From NCBI GenBank assembly GCA_001600455.1, contig BCKC01000002.1, forward strand, positions 1-64,000: a stretch of DNA of 64,000 bases, given 5' to 3'. Source of the stretch: Endocalyx cinctus. Its lineage: Eukaryota; Ascomycota; Sordariomycetes; Amphisphaeriales; Apiosporaceae. The position numbers and the translations under genes are program-made. The notes under the pieces are model-generated. The model had not been told where the DNA came from. It saw only the letters and a list, made by a program, of their open reading frames with translations, and searched no databases. Of this stretch, positions 45,561-57,606 are shown one piece after another; the first letter of the stretch is position 1, and every line of letters begins with the position of its first letter.

Positions 45561-47507
45561 CTTGAACTCAAATGATCAACTATATAGACAAAATGTTGGA
45601 CTTGATAACCTCCTCACCCTTTTCAAAGGCGACGCGAGATAAAGGACGGCAAAGTCGAGCTGTCTTCTTCCTATATATACTTAAGCAGTCAAGTATTAAA
45701 TTACTTACAATATGGTTCCACCAAATAGGGAAATTTTAGGGAAAGCGGAGACGTAAGTCCTCGTCCGGTCCATCTTCCTTATCCGTCCCACCGCCCGCCC
45801 GGTCCACTAACCCGATCCTAAAGCACTCCGTAGTTACTGTACGCTCCATAAGGAATACCTTAACTTCAATTCAATTAACGTGCGGGCTTAGTAAAGTGAA
45901 TCGTGCATTTATTCAATTATTATTTATATACATTTGATCTATCGTCGTTCCTCGTTTTTAAACTGTACGCTGACACGCGATGCACAGCAGCACGAATCGA
46001 TTCAGTCTTTTTCTTGTTGATTATTAGTAGCCAATTGGAGTATAAGCCACACCAGCCACATCACTAACCACAGGCTGGTATATGTGGCCGGTGCGGAGCT
46101 GGCCTATACGCCAGCTCACTTACACTCGAAATAATTCTGACTAGTAGAATTATTTCACATATATCAATAACAATAATAACTTCATTTTCAGAACAGTAAA
46201 ATCTTACGATTTTAACCCAACATTTTTATTAGTGGGTTAGTTTCTCGCCCTGGAATAAAAATAGGTGCGTACCCTGTCGGCGACTTGTCTGAAGGAGACA
46301 CTGTTTTTGATGAGAATCCACGCAACCTGATCCACACACCCGGGCAGCCGGTCTATTTTCAATCCACCAAGCAAAAACCGAGCCGAGAAGACGGAAGTGG
46401 ACCGCCGACTCATGAAACTAAAATATGTATCAGCGGGCTCAGCCACCAACTACCAGCCGGAAGACGCGCCTGTATTATTTCATAATTGCTCGGTATATTA
46501 ATTGATAGACCTGGCGTGTTATGCCTCGGTCAACCTTATCGGTCCCAATTATTCTATCCAGTCAGACACATTTGATCCCCATCACTGTCCCACTTTCCCC
46601 TCTAACTTTAAATAAACTGAAGTCTTGATTAAGCCTTTCGATATACGGGTCTTATACTCCTATCCCACACCAAGATCCCATTATAAAGCCCTATTTCGAT
46701 GAAATTCACCGGGTATTATTCAGTGATACCAAATATTACATATAATGCGAGCTGACGGGAGGCCTTTGTCCGCCTTACTGTTTAAATGCAGTCATAAAAA
46801 TCTTGATAGTTGTTACGATTATTAGCCACGGGTGCGTATATTAATAACTCCAATTAATAACAAGCTAGAGAAGTAAGGTAAGTGGAATGAGCAATTAATA
46901 TGGTAGCTGCTTATATAGTTGTTCCACCATACCCAATGCGTACGGTAATGGCAACCTACCATACCGTGACTATGGTAAACACACAACGAAACGAGATTCG
47001 AGGAACGGAATCCGGAGTAGGAGTTGAATTTATATGAATCTGCAGTCTGGTCCATTTGCGCATTTAATACGCACTCTCCTCATTTTCTTATCTTTTCATC
47101 CTTGTGCGGTATAGATCACATGTATCTACGTTAGCTGAGTGCACACGGGTACAATCCGGCCAAAATTTTGGCGGCAAGCACGTGTAAGATCTGGTCTAAG
47201 GCATGTCACATAGTTCGTAGAGAAATAATCATCAAATGGGAAAAGATTTCCGAGAGACAACAAATATTATGGTTCTGATTCTGACGGTGACGGTGGCTTC
47301 ATAATTAGTTATCATCAAAGACAAAAACATTTGTGATCTAAAATGAAACCACCTTGTCATCCCGAGCTCCCGATCTCATACCCCTAATAGTTAATTACAG
47401 TATGTACACCGTCGGTATCAACTAGTACTAACAGCTAATTTAACTAAGTAGTTTCACCAGTTTTTCTCGATGTAGCCGCTTTCCTCGATAGTTTAAGGTT
47501 ATGCCTC
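45561..47507. other. Long intergenic stretch
   Basis: Nearly 2 kb with no gene recognised. A perfect 11-bp inverted repeat with a 7-bp loop (GAAATAATTCT ... AGAATTATTTC) lies at 46128-46156. A block of partly repeated GGCTGGTATATGTGGCC-like sequence precedes it (46070-46118). The frame at 46237-46449 (-) has no motif. Confidence 0.5.
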
Positions 47508-48041
47508 CTAACGACACGGGTCGCTGCGGTTTGACAAACACTGGACAACGCATGTCCCCTGCAAGTCAACATCTCGGGCTAGGCCAGAGAGGCCGTCGCC
47601 GACGCATTCACCCATCACGTCCTTCGCTGCTGGGAGCAAATTCTTCACGAGGAGATCATCGATATCCATGGACCATGTAATACAGCAGCGGCCTAGGATG
47701 AGCAGCTCGTGGGCTAGCGACAGGCAGATACCACCTGAGCCCGATGGTGCGGACTCGATCTTGTTTGCTGACAGCATATCGATCAGGGCCTCGCACGTGT
47801 CGCTGTCCGGTATGTTTTCGTCGTCGCAAGTGATGATGTTACTACCGCAGGCCGCGGTAGATTGAGACTTCGTGGCTTTGGGTAAGGTACTATTAAACCC
47901 GTACCATGTCACCGTCATTCCATCGATGTCTTGGCTCGATAGAGGTACGAGTGGAAGGTCGGTTTCTTCGATTGGGCTCGCCAGCGTCGGGGCCAGCAGG
48001 TTGCTTGCGACGAAGAAGCCGGCAATGGTAGATAACAGCAT
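47508..48041 (-). CDS. Small secreted cysteine-rich WD-like protein
   Basis: Single exon, 177 residues, with signal peptide (MLLSTIAGFFVASNLLAPTLA). The mature part has the spacing of the fungal WD-like secreted family: CGSNIITCDD, DSDTCEALIDMLSA, GGICLSL, GRCCITWSM, and the C-terminal GLSGLARDVDLQGTCVVQCL ending in CLSNRSDPC. About nine Cys could form disulfides. The function of this family is not established; it is common among small secreted, effector-like proteins of ascomycetes. The gene looks intact. Confidence 0.8.
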   Translation of the reverse strand: MLLSTIAGFFVASNLLAPTLASPIEETDLPLVPLSSQDIDGMTVTWYGFNSTLPKATKSQSTAACGSNIITCDDENIPDSDTCEALIDMLSANKIESAPSGSGGICLSLAHELLILGRCCITWSMDIDDLLVKNLLPAAKDVMGECVGDGLSGLARDVDLQGTCVVQCLSNRSDPCR

Positions 48042-51000
48042 AATGTGTATTGTGTTTGGATATTAATTACGTCGGAAGTCAAGGTTGATAAATACGAATG
48101 ATACCATCTACATCCCCAGAGGTGCAATTCTCTGGCTTTATATAGTCGTATCAAGCTCTTACATTTTTATAATAATTAGGGAACGAAGGCGAGAAGCCTA
48201 TGTGATTCTCTGATCTTCGGATATATTTCCTATGTATCAGTCACAATCCTCTGATTGCCACAACGGCAACTCCAGAACAACGTTACTTCACCAAGATTAC
48301 AAGTGATCGCAAACCGTGAGGAACATGTATTCAGTCTAATAGGATGCGCTCCTTCGAAGGTCAAGCGAAAGAATATACGAGATCTGCTTGGTTGAGTATC
48401 GAGAACCTGTGAATACACTCGCGTATATCCTTAGGCTAATTGTGGGAAAATGGTAATGATCTATTATATGATCATATCTCTGTGGTTTACAAATATAGCC
48501 TAAGAGACACGATTCTACCATTTAAACTCTCTATTCTGTACTGCATGTTTTTATGCAACCTGTGTATTAATTTAGCAGTTCGTACTTATACTAAACTTAT
48601 TGTCTGCTACTCTCCTTTTAGGATGTTGTATCGTCAGATCTCTCCTAGAACTACTTCAACGTCACCGTGCCGTTGCCTTAACAAGTAACTATAGACTCAG
48701 ATATCTTGACCATCTTTTTTTCCCTTCGTCTGACGGTATCCAGAAGGCCCGAGCGGCGGTCATGCCTCCGCTAGAAATATAATTCTATTGATGTTGAGGA
48801 CAATATAATGTCTCATCAAAAGTTATGTCTCAGATAACCATGTAAGGATCTGGTCAAAAGTTTCATCCACGTGGCTATATCCCTTGAAAGTGGTCGTTCT
48901 ATGCATCTCGGTATCCGGTGGCGGTGGTCACTCTAATCATTTTAACGTCTAAGTGCCAAATCGCGTGTTAGTCATTCGAGGTATATTTTCTGGTCAGCTA
49001 ATTACTTAACGGTACCAGCATGTATTTCCATTAGTTGAGGACCTCGATCCTCAGGAAATATATTCCAATAGTGTTAATTCATATTATTACATTCGTTCTC
49101 ACTAAGTCTCTTTTCGGCGACATATTCCTATTGGTAGCAACGGTGAATTTCGTTGATGAGACATGTCATATATCTCCATCATCAGCGGTCGAGGATAATT
49201 TCTACTTTTAAAGGCCCGTCAAAGGTTTAATGAGCGGCCGTGATACTTATTTAGCAATGCGACCGTAAGGGCAGGTCGTAGCTAGATACTATCCCGAGCT
49301 TTTGTTAAATTTCAATCTGGCTTAACAAGAGCCTTTCCGCATAGTCATTAGTGTTTTTCTATTTGTAATACTATATAAGATAGAAGTATCACTAACGGAA
49401 GTTCTTTCAAGAGTTGCCTTATAATAGTACGACCGATACTGGATTTATCGGTTAATTCGGTATTTATATATACAGTTAACTAATGTAAGAGATAATTACC
49501 CGACTTTAGTAGTGTAATGGCTAGTTGAATGCTTTATATACACTGTATGATAACATGAAATGTGTGCTATTATAGTAAGCCGTAGCTCGTAGCAAAGGGT
49601 TAGATGTTGCATAGTCCATTACGTTGATTTTACGGTAATTAGTAGCGTTGAACGCCAACATGTTAATTACAGTATTCACTTAGTAAACAAGGAATAAGTT
49701 TTAATGTAAGATTTGCACAGCGGTGGGAAAAAGTAGACAAAGGACTCAACGATCTAAATAGTCTTGTAATTAGGGGAACATGCTGTGCGGCACAGAAGGT
49801 TCTCTAAGGATCTCAGAAGGGTCTCGAAAGCCTCGGCGGCTGCCTAAAAAAAACGGCTTTAATATCTCAAGAGCTACAAATAAATACGACCGTTATAATC
49901 AATGGAAAAAGATAGTTTTCGCTCCTCTAACATTTCCAAACTAAATAATATGGCTAATTAATTGAAAAGCTATCAGCTATTTATCAGCCCTAACCCTTGG
50001 CCTTCTGGCGTATTGCTGGGGTCACGACTGACGAATTGTTATTTCCTCCATAATACCGTCCCTACGAGCTATTAGATTTACTCGAATAATCATTCAGTCT
50101 TATACATGCGAAGCCTACCTCGAGGTATACAGCGTAGCCAAATACTGATTGGCACTGTCTCCAAGGAAGTCGTAATTTGGATACAGATCTCGAGGAACTT
50201 GCACGCTCGGTGCCCAGCGCTGCGCCGATTCTCTTGCTGCGTACGGGAAGATCGTGAAAAGGCTCTGCTTGTAGCACAGTAATGCGGCACTGGCAAGTGC
50301 CAACGCATATCCACGGCTCCGCGTACCTGTGAATAAGTTGTTTCAGTGTACATACGCTTTCTCATATTTGTCCAACACATAAGCCAATCTCTTCATATCC
50401 CACCCATTATTACTAGCATGTGATTATAACTCTGGTTGGTGCTATTTAAATAACCCACCCACAAGCAGTGAGTAGGCTCCCGATGATTTCACCTGTGGCA
50501 ATGGATGTGCACAGAAATCCTCAGGGCGCACGATCAGCCGGGGTCTCCGTATTACCAGTTCAGTTTTTTTTTTTTTTTTTTTCGAATTTTAAGAAGTTCC
50601 CACATGGCAAGAATCTCAATTGCCAATTGCTTGGGAGATGGGAGTCGGTGGTCTAGAGGTGTTTAGTGGTTGGTCAAGTTTCACCTGACGAACACATCGA
50701 TTAACACAGCATCCTCTCCTCTTACTAGCGGCACATCATTTTTCTATTATATTTGAAGAATTAACGTATCGTCAGCATTCATCATTTCTCACCCACGTGC
50801 TAACAAATGGTACATGCCGCCGGAGGCAAAGGGTGCACAAATGTGAGAGATAATCACCGGCTCTATTAGGTAAGACTGCACATAGAGAGCCCCTATGGAT
50901 TGATAAGGTATAATTATTCAAGTATATAATCTACTTAAGCGAATATCGGATATATGAAAATATTAATGACGTGAGCCTGGTGAGGTGATCTTTCAATTTA

Positions 51001-51489
51001 TAGGAGGGCCTGAACCTCCTATCAATTACAGTCAAGTCAAAATCAAGTAGCGACAGGGGGTTTTCAGGCATTTCAATACTTTAATAACTATTCCCATCTA
51101 AGAGACTAGAGCATACTTCTCCTTCAGTAATGTATTCAATAATTCAAGTAATGAACCGTAGAAATTCCGTATTAGAATCAATTACACCGAATCAAACCGG
51201 AGTTGTTTGGCATTTAGGGAGTAATTATTTGACACCTGATTACCATCTGCCTATCCAGTTATACATGTCACCCATCACTCTCCTCTTGGTAATTCTAAGG
51301 AAGAAGAAGTACATGGTTTAATATGGCTATATACGAACAAAATCTGATTTACTTCCATAATGTTCAGTACGTGATGCCTCCCTCGGCCACATCAGCGCAC
51401 CGAAAAGACCTTGCATCCCACTGACATCTAAATAAATAATTCATGTAGAGGTCTTTTTCAATCTTCCATCATTCACATAATATATCAAA
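48042..51489. other. Gene-poor stretch of about 3.4 kb
   Basis: AT-rich with only short frames. The minus-strand frame at 50115-50303 (ALASAALLCYKQSLFTIF then YPNYDFLGDSANQYLATLY) looks protein-like and might be the last exon of a lost gene, but I recognise no family. A T19 tract lies at 50564-50582. No RNA gene seen. Confidence 0.5.
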
Positions 51490-52383
51490 TCATGGGAAGA
51501 TGCTAGATAGCACGCCGCCATACTGTGTGTAAGATAGCCCGTTCTTCTCGATGTCATAGTCGTTCCAATAGCCACCTCCAGCAAGAGTACTTTGCGAAGC
51601 CCAGCTACTAAATTTCGATTGGGCTTGTGCGACTGTAGTACCTTGTGATGGCTTTGAATCGTTGGTCACCCAAATTAGTGGCACGACTTTCATGCCGAGG
51701 ATATTCTGCCAACTCTCTGGGTTATTGGAAGCGCCACCGTCATAACATTGAAGATATACCCTGTCCAGGAGCAGATTTGATTCGGAGAGACCGCTGTTGA
51801 TCTGGGTATTGAGGGAAGTCCAGAAGCTCGTATAGGTATACGGTGCAATTGTATACTTGTAACCTATCTCGCCGAGCATCTTCGCGAAGGTAACGGTGCT
51901 GGATACGTCATATATAGACTCGTCGTCGTTGTTGACGGCGTCAAGTCCCCACGCCTCCTTGAGAGCCTCGAAGTTACGGTATAGAGGCGTTTCTGGTCCA
52001 GGCCCCGGGTTTTGCATGAGGTCCGCTACGTGCTGGGAATTCATCGAAATCTCAACACGATTAATTTGAGTGCCACTAGACGTCTTGAACCCGTGGACCT
52101 TGTCGGCAAGCACATCACCCCCGACGTAGGAGCCGTTGGACGCGATCAGGACATCCGAGCTACCTGGTGTGTTCGAATAGTACATTATATCACCGTTTTC
52201 CAGGATCCCGACACCGAATATGATAACTGAGTTGAATCCAGATGACATCAGGGATGCGGTGTCCGACTTTAAGACATCCTTGAATAGGTATATACTTCTA
52301 ATATTGTCCACACCGAATGCAGGAGAAACGTACTGAATGAGGAGTTCAACCAATAGAACCCCAACAAATGAGTGAAACTTCAT
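51490..52383 (-). CDS. Secreted GH18-like TIM-barrel protein
   Basis: Single exon; I place the start at 52383 because the downstream Met gives a clean signal peptide (MKFHSFVGVLLVELLIQYVS, cut near FG), whereas the open frame begins 21 codons earlier. About 297 residues. Barrel-like strands: SGFNSVIIFGVGIL, INRVEISMNS, WGLDAVNNDDESIYD, YKYTIAPYTYTSFW, LDRVYLQCYDGGASNN, MKVVPLIWVTND, LAGGGYWNDYDIEKNG. The DAVNNDDE segment aligns with the GH18 DGxDxDxE motif: first and third Asp and Glu are kept but the second Asp is Asn. Substrate unknown; related fungal proteins are annotated GH18-like or coagulation factor 5/8 type. Confidence 0.7.
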   Translation of the reverse strand: MKFHSFVGVLLVELLIQYVSPAFGVDNIRSIYLFKDVLKSDTASLMSSGFNSVIIFGVGILENGDIMYYSNTPGSSDVLIASNGSYVGGDVLADKVHGFKTSSGTQINRVEISMNSQHVADLMQNPGPGPETPLYRNFEALKEAWGLDAVNNDDESIYDVSSTVTFAKMLGEIGYKYTIAPYTYTSFWTSLNTQINSGLSESNLLLDRVYLQCYDGGASNNPESWQNILGMKVVPLIWVTNDSKPSQGTTVAQAQSKFSSWASQSTLAGGGYWNDYDIEKNGLSYTQYGGVLSSIFP

Positions 52384-53108
52384 CCTTTCGATCTTGCGAT
52401 TCTTAGCGACAGTATGAAAGAAGTAAAGATAGTGATTGACGCTCAAATGTTAACGACAAACTCTGAAGGTTTATTCGCCTGGTTGTGGCACTGGACAAAA
52501 GACATGCATGCATGTAAATTATGGATTGGGCGGGAAACAGACCATAAAATACATTTATCCAGGCCTCGGTAAATTTAATCCCATTATATATGCTGGCAAT
52601 TTATTTTCCTTTTGCCCATGCGGCAGCAGCATTTAAAAAGAATCAATCTACCCATTATGCGCCAATGAACCTTGAGAACCCATGTAAATTATCTTGGCAC
52701 CTCGTATTACAGTAGGATTGTAGGACACTTTGGGAGTGCTGGTCCATGACCTAACTAATAGGGAATAAGCCATCTTGTAAACCTGATAGAGAGGTAGTAC
52801 CACCTAGAGTTCTGTTGTCATTTAATAAGACATACCACGTCAGAGATCCGGTATAAAATATGTCTTCCTACAAGCTATGACCTATACATTCGGTATCTAC
52901 ATCAGACCTGCCAAAAGCGGTATATGGTAATTATTTTCTTTGCAGCTTCAACCACTTATCTGACTAGAAAGGAACCGACTGTGAGGCGAGCCCCTATTCA
53001 AACAATCTACCTGCAGCATAAACGGGGTCGCTAATGATACTCCACTCAACATATTCCCCGCATTCGTAACGATTCTCACTTCCTGTGAGTCCCGGGAGAA
53101 ACTTTATC
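52384..53108. other. Intergenic stretch
   Basis: About 720 bp between the GH18-like gene start and the 3' end of the Zn2Cys6 gene. No gene recognised. Confidence 0.5.
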
Positions 53109-55617
53109 CTAAAGTACGACATTCTCATCTAGCATGCCCATTATCTGCAGGTTATCATGATACCAGCTTCCCAGTTCTAATCCGAGGTAATCATAATTTG
53201 GAGGTTCGCCCCTGGCCACACCTAGCTCTAGTTGGTTTCCAGGCGTATGAGGCTCATGTTCATCGTAAGAAACCGGAAAATATTGATCTATAATAGTATT
53301 GGTTGGTATGCGAGGCGCGTGCGAATCCATGTATACACGTGCTGTCTGGCAGAGAAGCCGATAGAGTCGGTATGGGTGCGTCGCTGAGTCTACAGAAGGC
53401 GCGTCGGGTTTCAGCGATTCCGCAAAGCGATCTAAGCGCGCCAATTCGTCAAAATCGAAAACATGTACGGTACGCATAAACAGAATGCTGAACGGCACGA
53501 AAGGGGTGTTAAGGATTGCCCTAATAAGCTTTGAGTCAGCAGGCAAGTGCAAGTCGGAGATATCATCACCACCAGGACTGTTGAATTCTTTCTCCCAGGT
53601 TACGCCATATTGTAAAGCATAAGACAATCTGAACCACGTCTTGCTTACCAGTTAATATATTTCGTGACCATGGATGTATCACTCTTACACTCGCGCATTC
53701 TGCTCAAGCATTTCTCGTGCGTATCAAAAATCTCGCGAGCGACGGTTACGCAGGCTTCTGCCGCACCTCTTACGCCGGTTCGAGTGTTTGGAACCGCCCG
53801 TAGGATTAACGCTAGCAAGGAAGACTCGCAAATCAGCTCGCATTGAAGGTATGCAACTCGCAATGGATCTTCTTCAGGCTCGCCGCCGTTCTTGTTCTCA
53901 GGGTCGTTAGTACTTTGGTTTCATCCACTAGCAATACATGCCTTTGGATCATGGGGCAGGCTTACAAGTGGTTCGATCTGTATTTCGTTAATTATTTCTC
54001 GTAATTGCCGTGAGAGATATTCTGCGATTTCTCCACGGTCATGAGCAGAGCGCGATAACCCAGATGGGCTGTAAAGGTGATTGTAAGCCTCTTCCTGAAT
54101 CTCTGCGATCCTGGTACCCCTTATCTGGTCTGTCGGAGGTGCGAGAGTAATCTCGCTTTTCGGAATATTTGGTGGCCGCCGTAATCGGAGAGAAAGAATC
54201 TTGTCAAGCTGATAAACGGTCCAGAATAGGCATTCTTGAATAGATCTATCGCCTGTATCAGATCGGTCGTGGCGATGAAACCTCAATGTCAGGCAGAGCT
54301 GAGAAGCGGCCGATATAAACGTCCAAGCTGCCTTAGCCTTACATATTTCAATTGAGGAGAAAGCCTGTAATTAAAATCAGCTGCGTTTAGTCTATGTCAA
54401 ATCCTTATCCCGCCCTTTCATACACGCACCCCTAAGGTCAATGCTGCGACGGCTTCTAGGGACTCTGGGAGAACAAGCGGAAGTCTTGATAAAGCATCGT
54501 TAAAATTATTCCGGCACGCCAATATGTAATCATCATAGTCTTGACTTTCTGTTTCGATGGCACACTCGGTGAACACGTATGACAAATACCCATTGGCGAG
54601 GATAAAGTCGACACCAGTGTAATCATCAACAGCAATATATACTTTTCGGCATAGGTCGGCAAAGTTTTCCAGTGGGATTATCTTCGAGATCCGCCGAAGT
54701 CTGAAAAATCCACTATGGTCTACTGTAAATATCAGAATATGAGTAAATTCCTATGCTGGTAAACAACACACTCTTAGCCCACCGTAATACCGCCACGACC
54801 GCGTCCGAAGGAGGGGCGGGTGCACTACATCGATTGTTCGAGTACCCAGCTTCCCGGATAGCATGGACGTCGGTCGTTGGGTTTGTATCCAAGGCGTGGA
54901 TGAAGCTCTTTAGTGACGAAAGTAATTGATCTTCTTCGGACTTGGCATCTGTTGAACTCCTCTCAATCACAACTGCTTTCACAAAATCAGCAATATGCGC
55001 GGAATGGTCCCAAGCCGGAATGAATCCAGGGTCTGGGACTGATTCGGTCGGAGCTTGTTGATATATCCGTCTGGGGATATTGATTCTAGATAGTCTAGCA
55101 GTGTCCGAGGCAGGAAGCTCTTTGAGGAGATGGGTAATATCCTCGATTCCCTTTGCGATGTCATCAATCTTTTGCTCGCTGTATTACACATGTTTTCAGT
55201 TTCATGTAGCATAAAATAATTTGTATAAGTGTTTTTGTGGTAATCTGACTCACTACTGCGAAGAGATCTATATCCTTTGTTTGGGAGTGTTGGAGCGATG
55301 CGTGATAACACTGTGCTTGCATGGTAGATGAGCGTGGTAACAGTTAGAACAAGGTGATCCTCGATCGCATCCAATCTGGGAGTCCTATGCATTAGAAAAT
55401 CAAGTACCATACCGAGTTTGTTATCGCTATTATACTGAGAAGAGAAAACAGCATACCTTTCGAGCGCGACAGTGATCACACTACGTGAATACCTTAATCG
55501 TTAGCTGGAGCAAAGAACAAGGGGCACAAGATTGCTATCTTCACTTACCGATCGCCGGGCAATGGCGGGACGCCCCTGCGACCTTGGTCGATATCTTCCC
55601 CGTGGGATTCCTTCCAT
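53109..55617 (-). pseudogene. Zn2Cys6 transcription factor with premature stops
   Basis: A fungal zinc-cluster regulator. From the ATG at 55617 the first exon is basic (PRGRYRPRSQGRPAIARRS). After an intron comes CDHCRARK, then a second intron, then IGCDRGSPCSNC and YHAHLPC, completing a perfect C-x2-C-x6-C-x5-C-x2-C-x6-C cluster. A linker exon (EQKIDDIAKGIEDI) and the middle homology region follow: PSDAVVAVLRWAK, YLSYVFTECAIE, FISAASQLCLTLRFHRHD, FWTVYQLDKILSLRLRRPP, TPFVPFSILFM. At least six introns. Two in-frame stops interrupt otherwise continuous coding: TAG at 55268-55270 in the linker (CAG to TAG would explain it) and TGA at 53921-53923. A TACTAAC branch-like site beside the second leaves a small chance of a very short intron there. 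The gene faces the SDR relic across 330 bp. Confidence 0.8.
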
Positions 55618-55950
55618 ATCTACTTGGTAAGCGCTTCCCTAATCCATTTTCGCTGATCAGTATCTTCGGATTTGCGCGCGTTTCCGCCAGGAGTTATTGT
55701 GGGTATTCAAATGAAAATGATTGGCTTTCTCAGTTATGGCTGACCAATTCACATCCTTATATGTCCGATACTGCGTAAATATTGCATCTCTCATTGGCCA
55801 TTTGGGATAGTAAATGATTAGATATTTACGAGTGCCAGCCATGGAGTCGGACTACAAGTACCAGCCTTCATTCTTCGTTTTGGGATAAGCCGAGTTTCAT
55901 AACACTCTTCCCAAAATATCACCATCATCATCACCATCACCATCATCATT
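55618..55950. promoter_or_regulatory. Divergent promoter with CAT/CAC repeat
   Basis: Shared upstream region of the minus-strand Zn2Cys6 gene and the plus-strand SDR relic. A trinucleotide tract of CAT/CAC triplets (55921-55950) directly abuts the SDR start codon at 55951. Confidence 0.5.
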
Positions 55951-57264
55951 ATGAGTCGTAATATCCTTGTCACCGGTGCTGCCGGCTATATGTACGAAGA
56001 CTGGCTAGGTCAACCCGTAACCCGAAATATCAGGGCTAACATAACAACATAACGACAGTGGCGGCTCTATAATTCACGACTTCCTCTCTTGCAAGCTTGA
56101 TCTTATCAAAGACGAAACTATATACGCTGCTGTCCGAACTGAGGAACAAGCCCAGGCCTTATCAAACCTGAGCATCAATGTCATCCAAACAGATCTCAGA
56201 GATGAAGGTTGGTTATTACACGAGTATTATAGGATTCTCGACTGACCGTCTCCAAAGTCGACATCATTATACATACAGCGACAAACGTAGATACTGGTGT
56301 CGTATCTCATCTTATCAATGCGCTTGGCCGGCGCCAGAAATTGGCCGGAGTAAAGACATATTTCATACACGTGAGTTTGTTCACGTCTATTTTTACGGTA
56401 CTCCTCTAAATAGGATCAGTCGGCCATGACCAGTTTTTACACTGAAGAAAGCGTCATGGAGTCACAGGTTTCATCGTGGGTGTACCATACGTCTGTAAGT
56501 AGTTCCTTGGACACCTTTCTTCCTGTGGATTTGGTCTGAACCTGTCAACAGATGGAAGAGGTACCGGAGAATGGAGGAAGCTTTCGGTCAACATACCAGC
56601 ATACATCAGAACTAGCATTGAACACAAGATAGTGTACAAATTTGACGTGGACGCCGTATGTTTCCCTGTCACCCATCTTCCTCGATACCCGGAGACCCTT
56701 GACAAGCTTCAGGATTCATGTCGTTGTTCTGAAATATTGAACTAATCATATCTCAGAGCCCATCATCTGCGCACATATCGGACCTAGCCGCACTCTACAC
56801 CCTCATGGTAGAAAGGATATTAAAAGAGGAGGAGATCCCAAGTGGCGAGAATGGGTTATTACTTTGCAATGGCGCATCGATCACCCTGGTGGCCTATCTC
56901 GCGACGCATCGCCAAAGAATTATATTTGCGTGGTCTCGTAAACCATGCGGAGACGCATGTTTGGCCTAGTGATGACATGGCAGCCGAATACTTAGGCTTC
57001 CCACGCTCATTCATCCGAGCGATTGCTGCCTCCAGGTGAGTCTTATTCCGTCATTCTTTTCTTTTGCAGAAGGGGAAAAAGACGAGAAGAAGAAATTCCC
57101 TAACGCGTAGGCTTAGTGGGCAGATCGTTCCCGTACAAGCTTACGACCTTGGGTGGAAGCCGAAGTGGGATGAAAAGATGCTCTTAGGCAGTATCGACGA
57201 TGAGGTTGATGCGGTTTTGGAGCTGGATACAATCAAGCCAACGCTATTTGTACCTGTGGAATAA
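55951..57264 (+). pseudogene. NAD(P)-dependent epimerase/SDR relic with internal loss
   Basis: An extended short-chain dehydrogenase of the NAD-dependent epimerase type. The N-terminus reads MSRNILVTGAAGYI, then after an intron GGSIIHDFL (TGxxGxxGG nucleotide site), INVIQTDLRDE, VDIIIHTATNVDTGVV and KTYFIH. The C-terminal part reads GFIVGVPYVYGRGTGEW (across an intron), RKLSVNIPAYIRTSI, HISDLAALYTLMVERIL, YYFAMAHRSPWW and, after the last intron, GQIVPVQAYDLGWKPKWDE. The segment between KTYFIH and GFIVGVP is only about 25 codons and out of frame, so the stretch expected to carry the catalytic YxxxK is missing. A one-base slip near 56852 also breaks GENG from YYFAMAH. Hence non-functional. Confidence 0.75.
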
Positions 57265-57606
57265 CTTACATGCGGGAAGAATGTCTGCGCTGAACTTACC
57301 TCATTTATGAAGAGGGGGGCGCCGAACGGAACGGAGCATGAGAAATAAAATTAAAGAATAATGGGGGTCTTTTTTCCGCCATTCACTGTTTCGCATCTGT
57401 CTCTTGCCTGGGCAGTTGGGGTGGGGCGGCAGTTATCCAATTCAGGCAAAATGCCACGCTGCTGACGACGCCACACGGTTAAGTATTGCTGTACTTGTAT
57501 ATATTATATTTTGGCTCCCTCTTATTTTATTTCAATTCACTCCTGGGGGGTTCAAATCGATGCTCGAATCATCAGAAGTGAGCGCTATCTGATATACAAT
57601 CTCGTC
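57265..57606. promoter_or_regulatory. Promoter of the UstYa-like gene
   Basis: About 340 bp between the SDR relic stop and the UstYa-like ATG at 57607. A TATA-like run (GTATATATTATATTTTGG) lies at about 57495-57513, some 95 bp upstream of the ATG. Confidence 0.45.

Noticed and set aside
50062..50380. Minus-strand exon-like frames
   Set aside because: One frame reads like protein (YPNYDFLGDSANQYLATLY) but no other exon, start or family could be found; too weak for a call.
43323..50582. Two T18-19 tracts (43323-43340 and 50564-50582) both followed by CGAAT, perhaps poly(A) tails of one retroelement family
   Set aside because: Sequences beyond CGAAT share nothing, and no target-site duplications or element bodies are seen.
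53880..53923. Very short intron removing the TGA at 53921 in the Zn2Cys6 gene
   Set aside because: A TACTAAC site is present, but the possible GT-AG pairs are under 45 bp and do not restore the frame.
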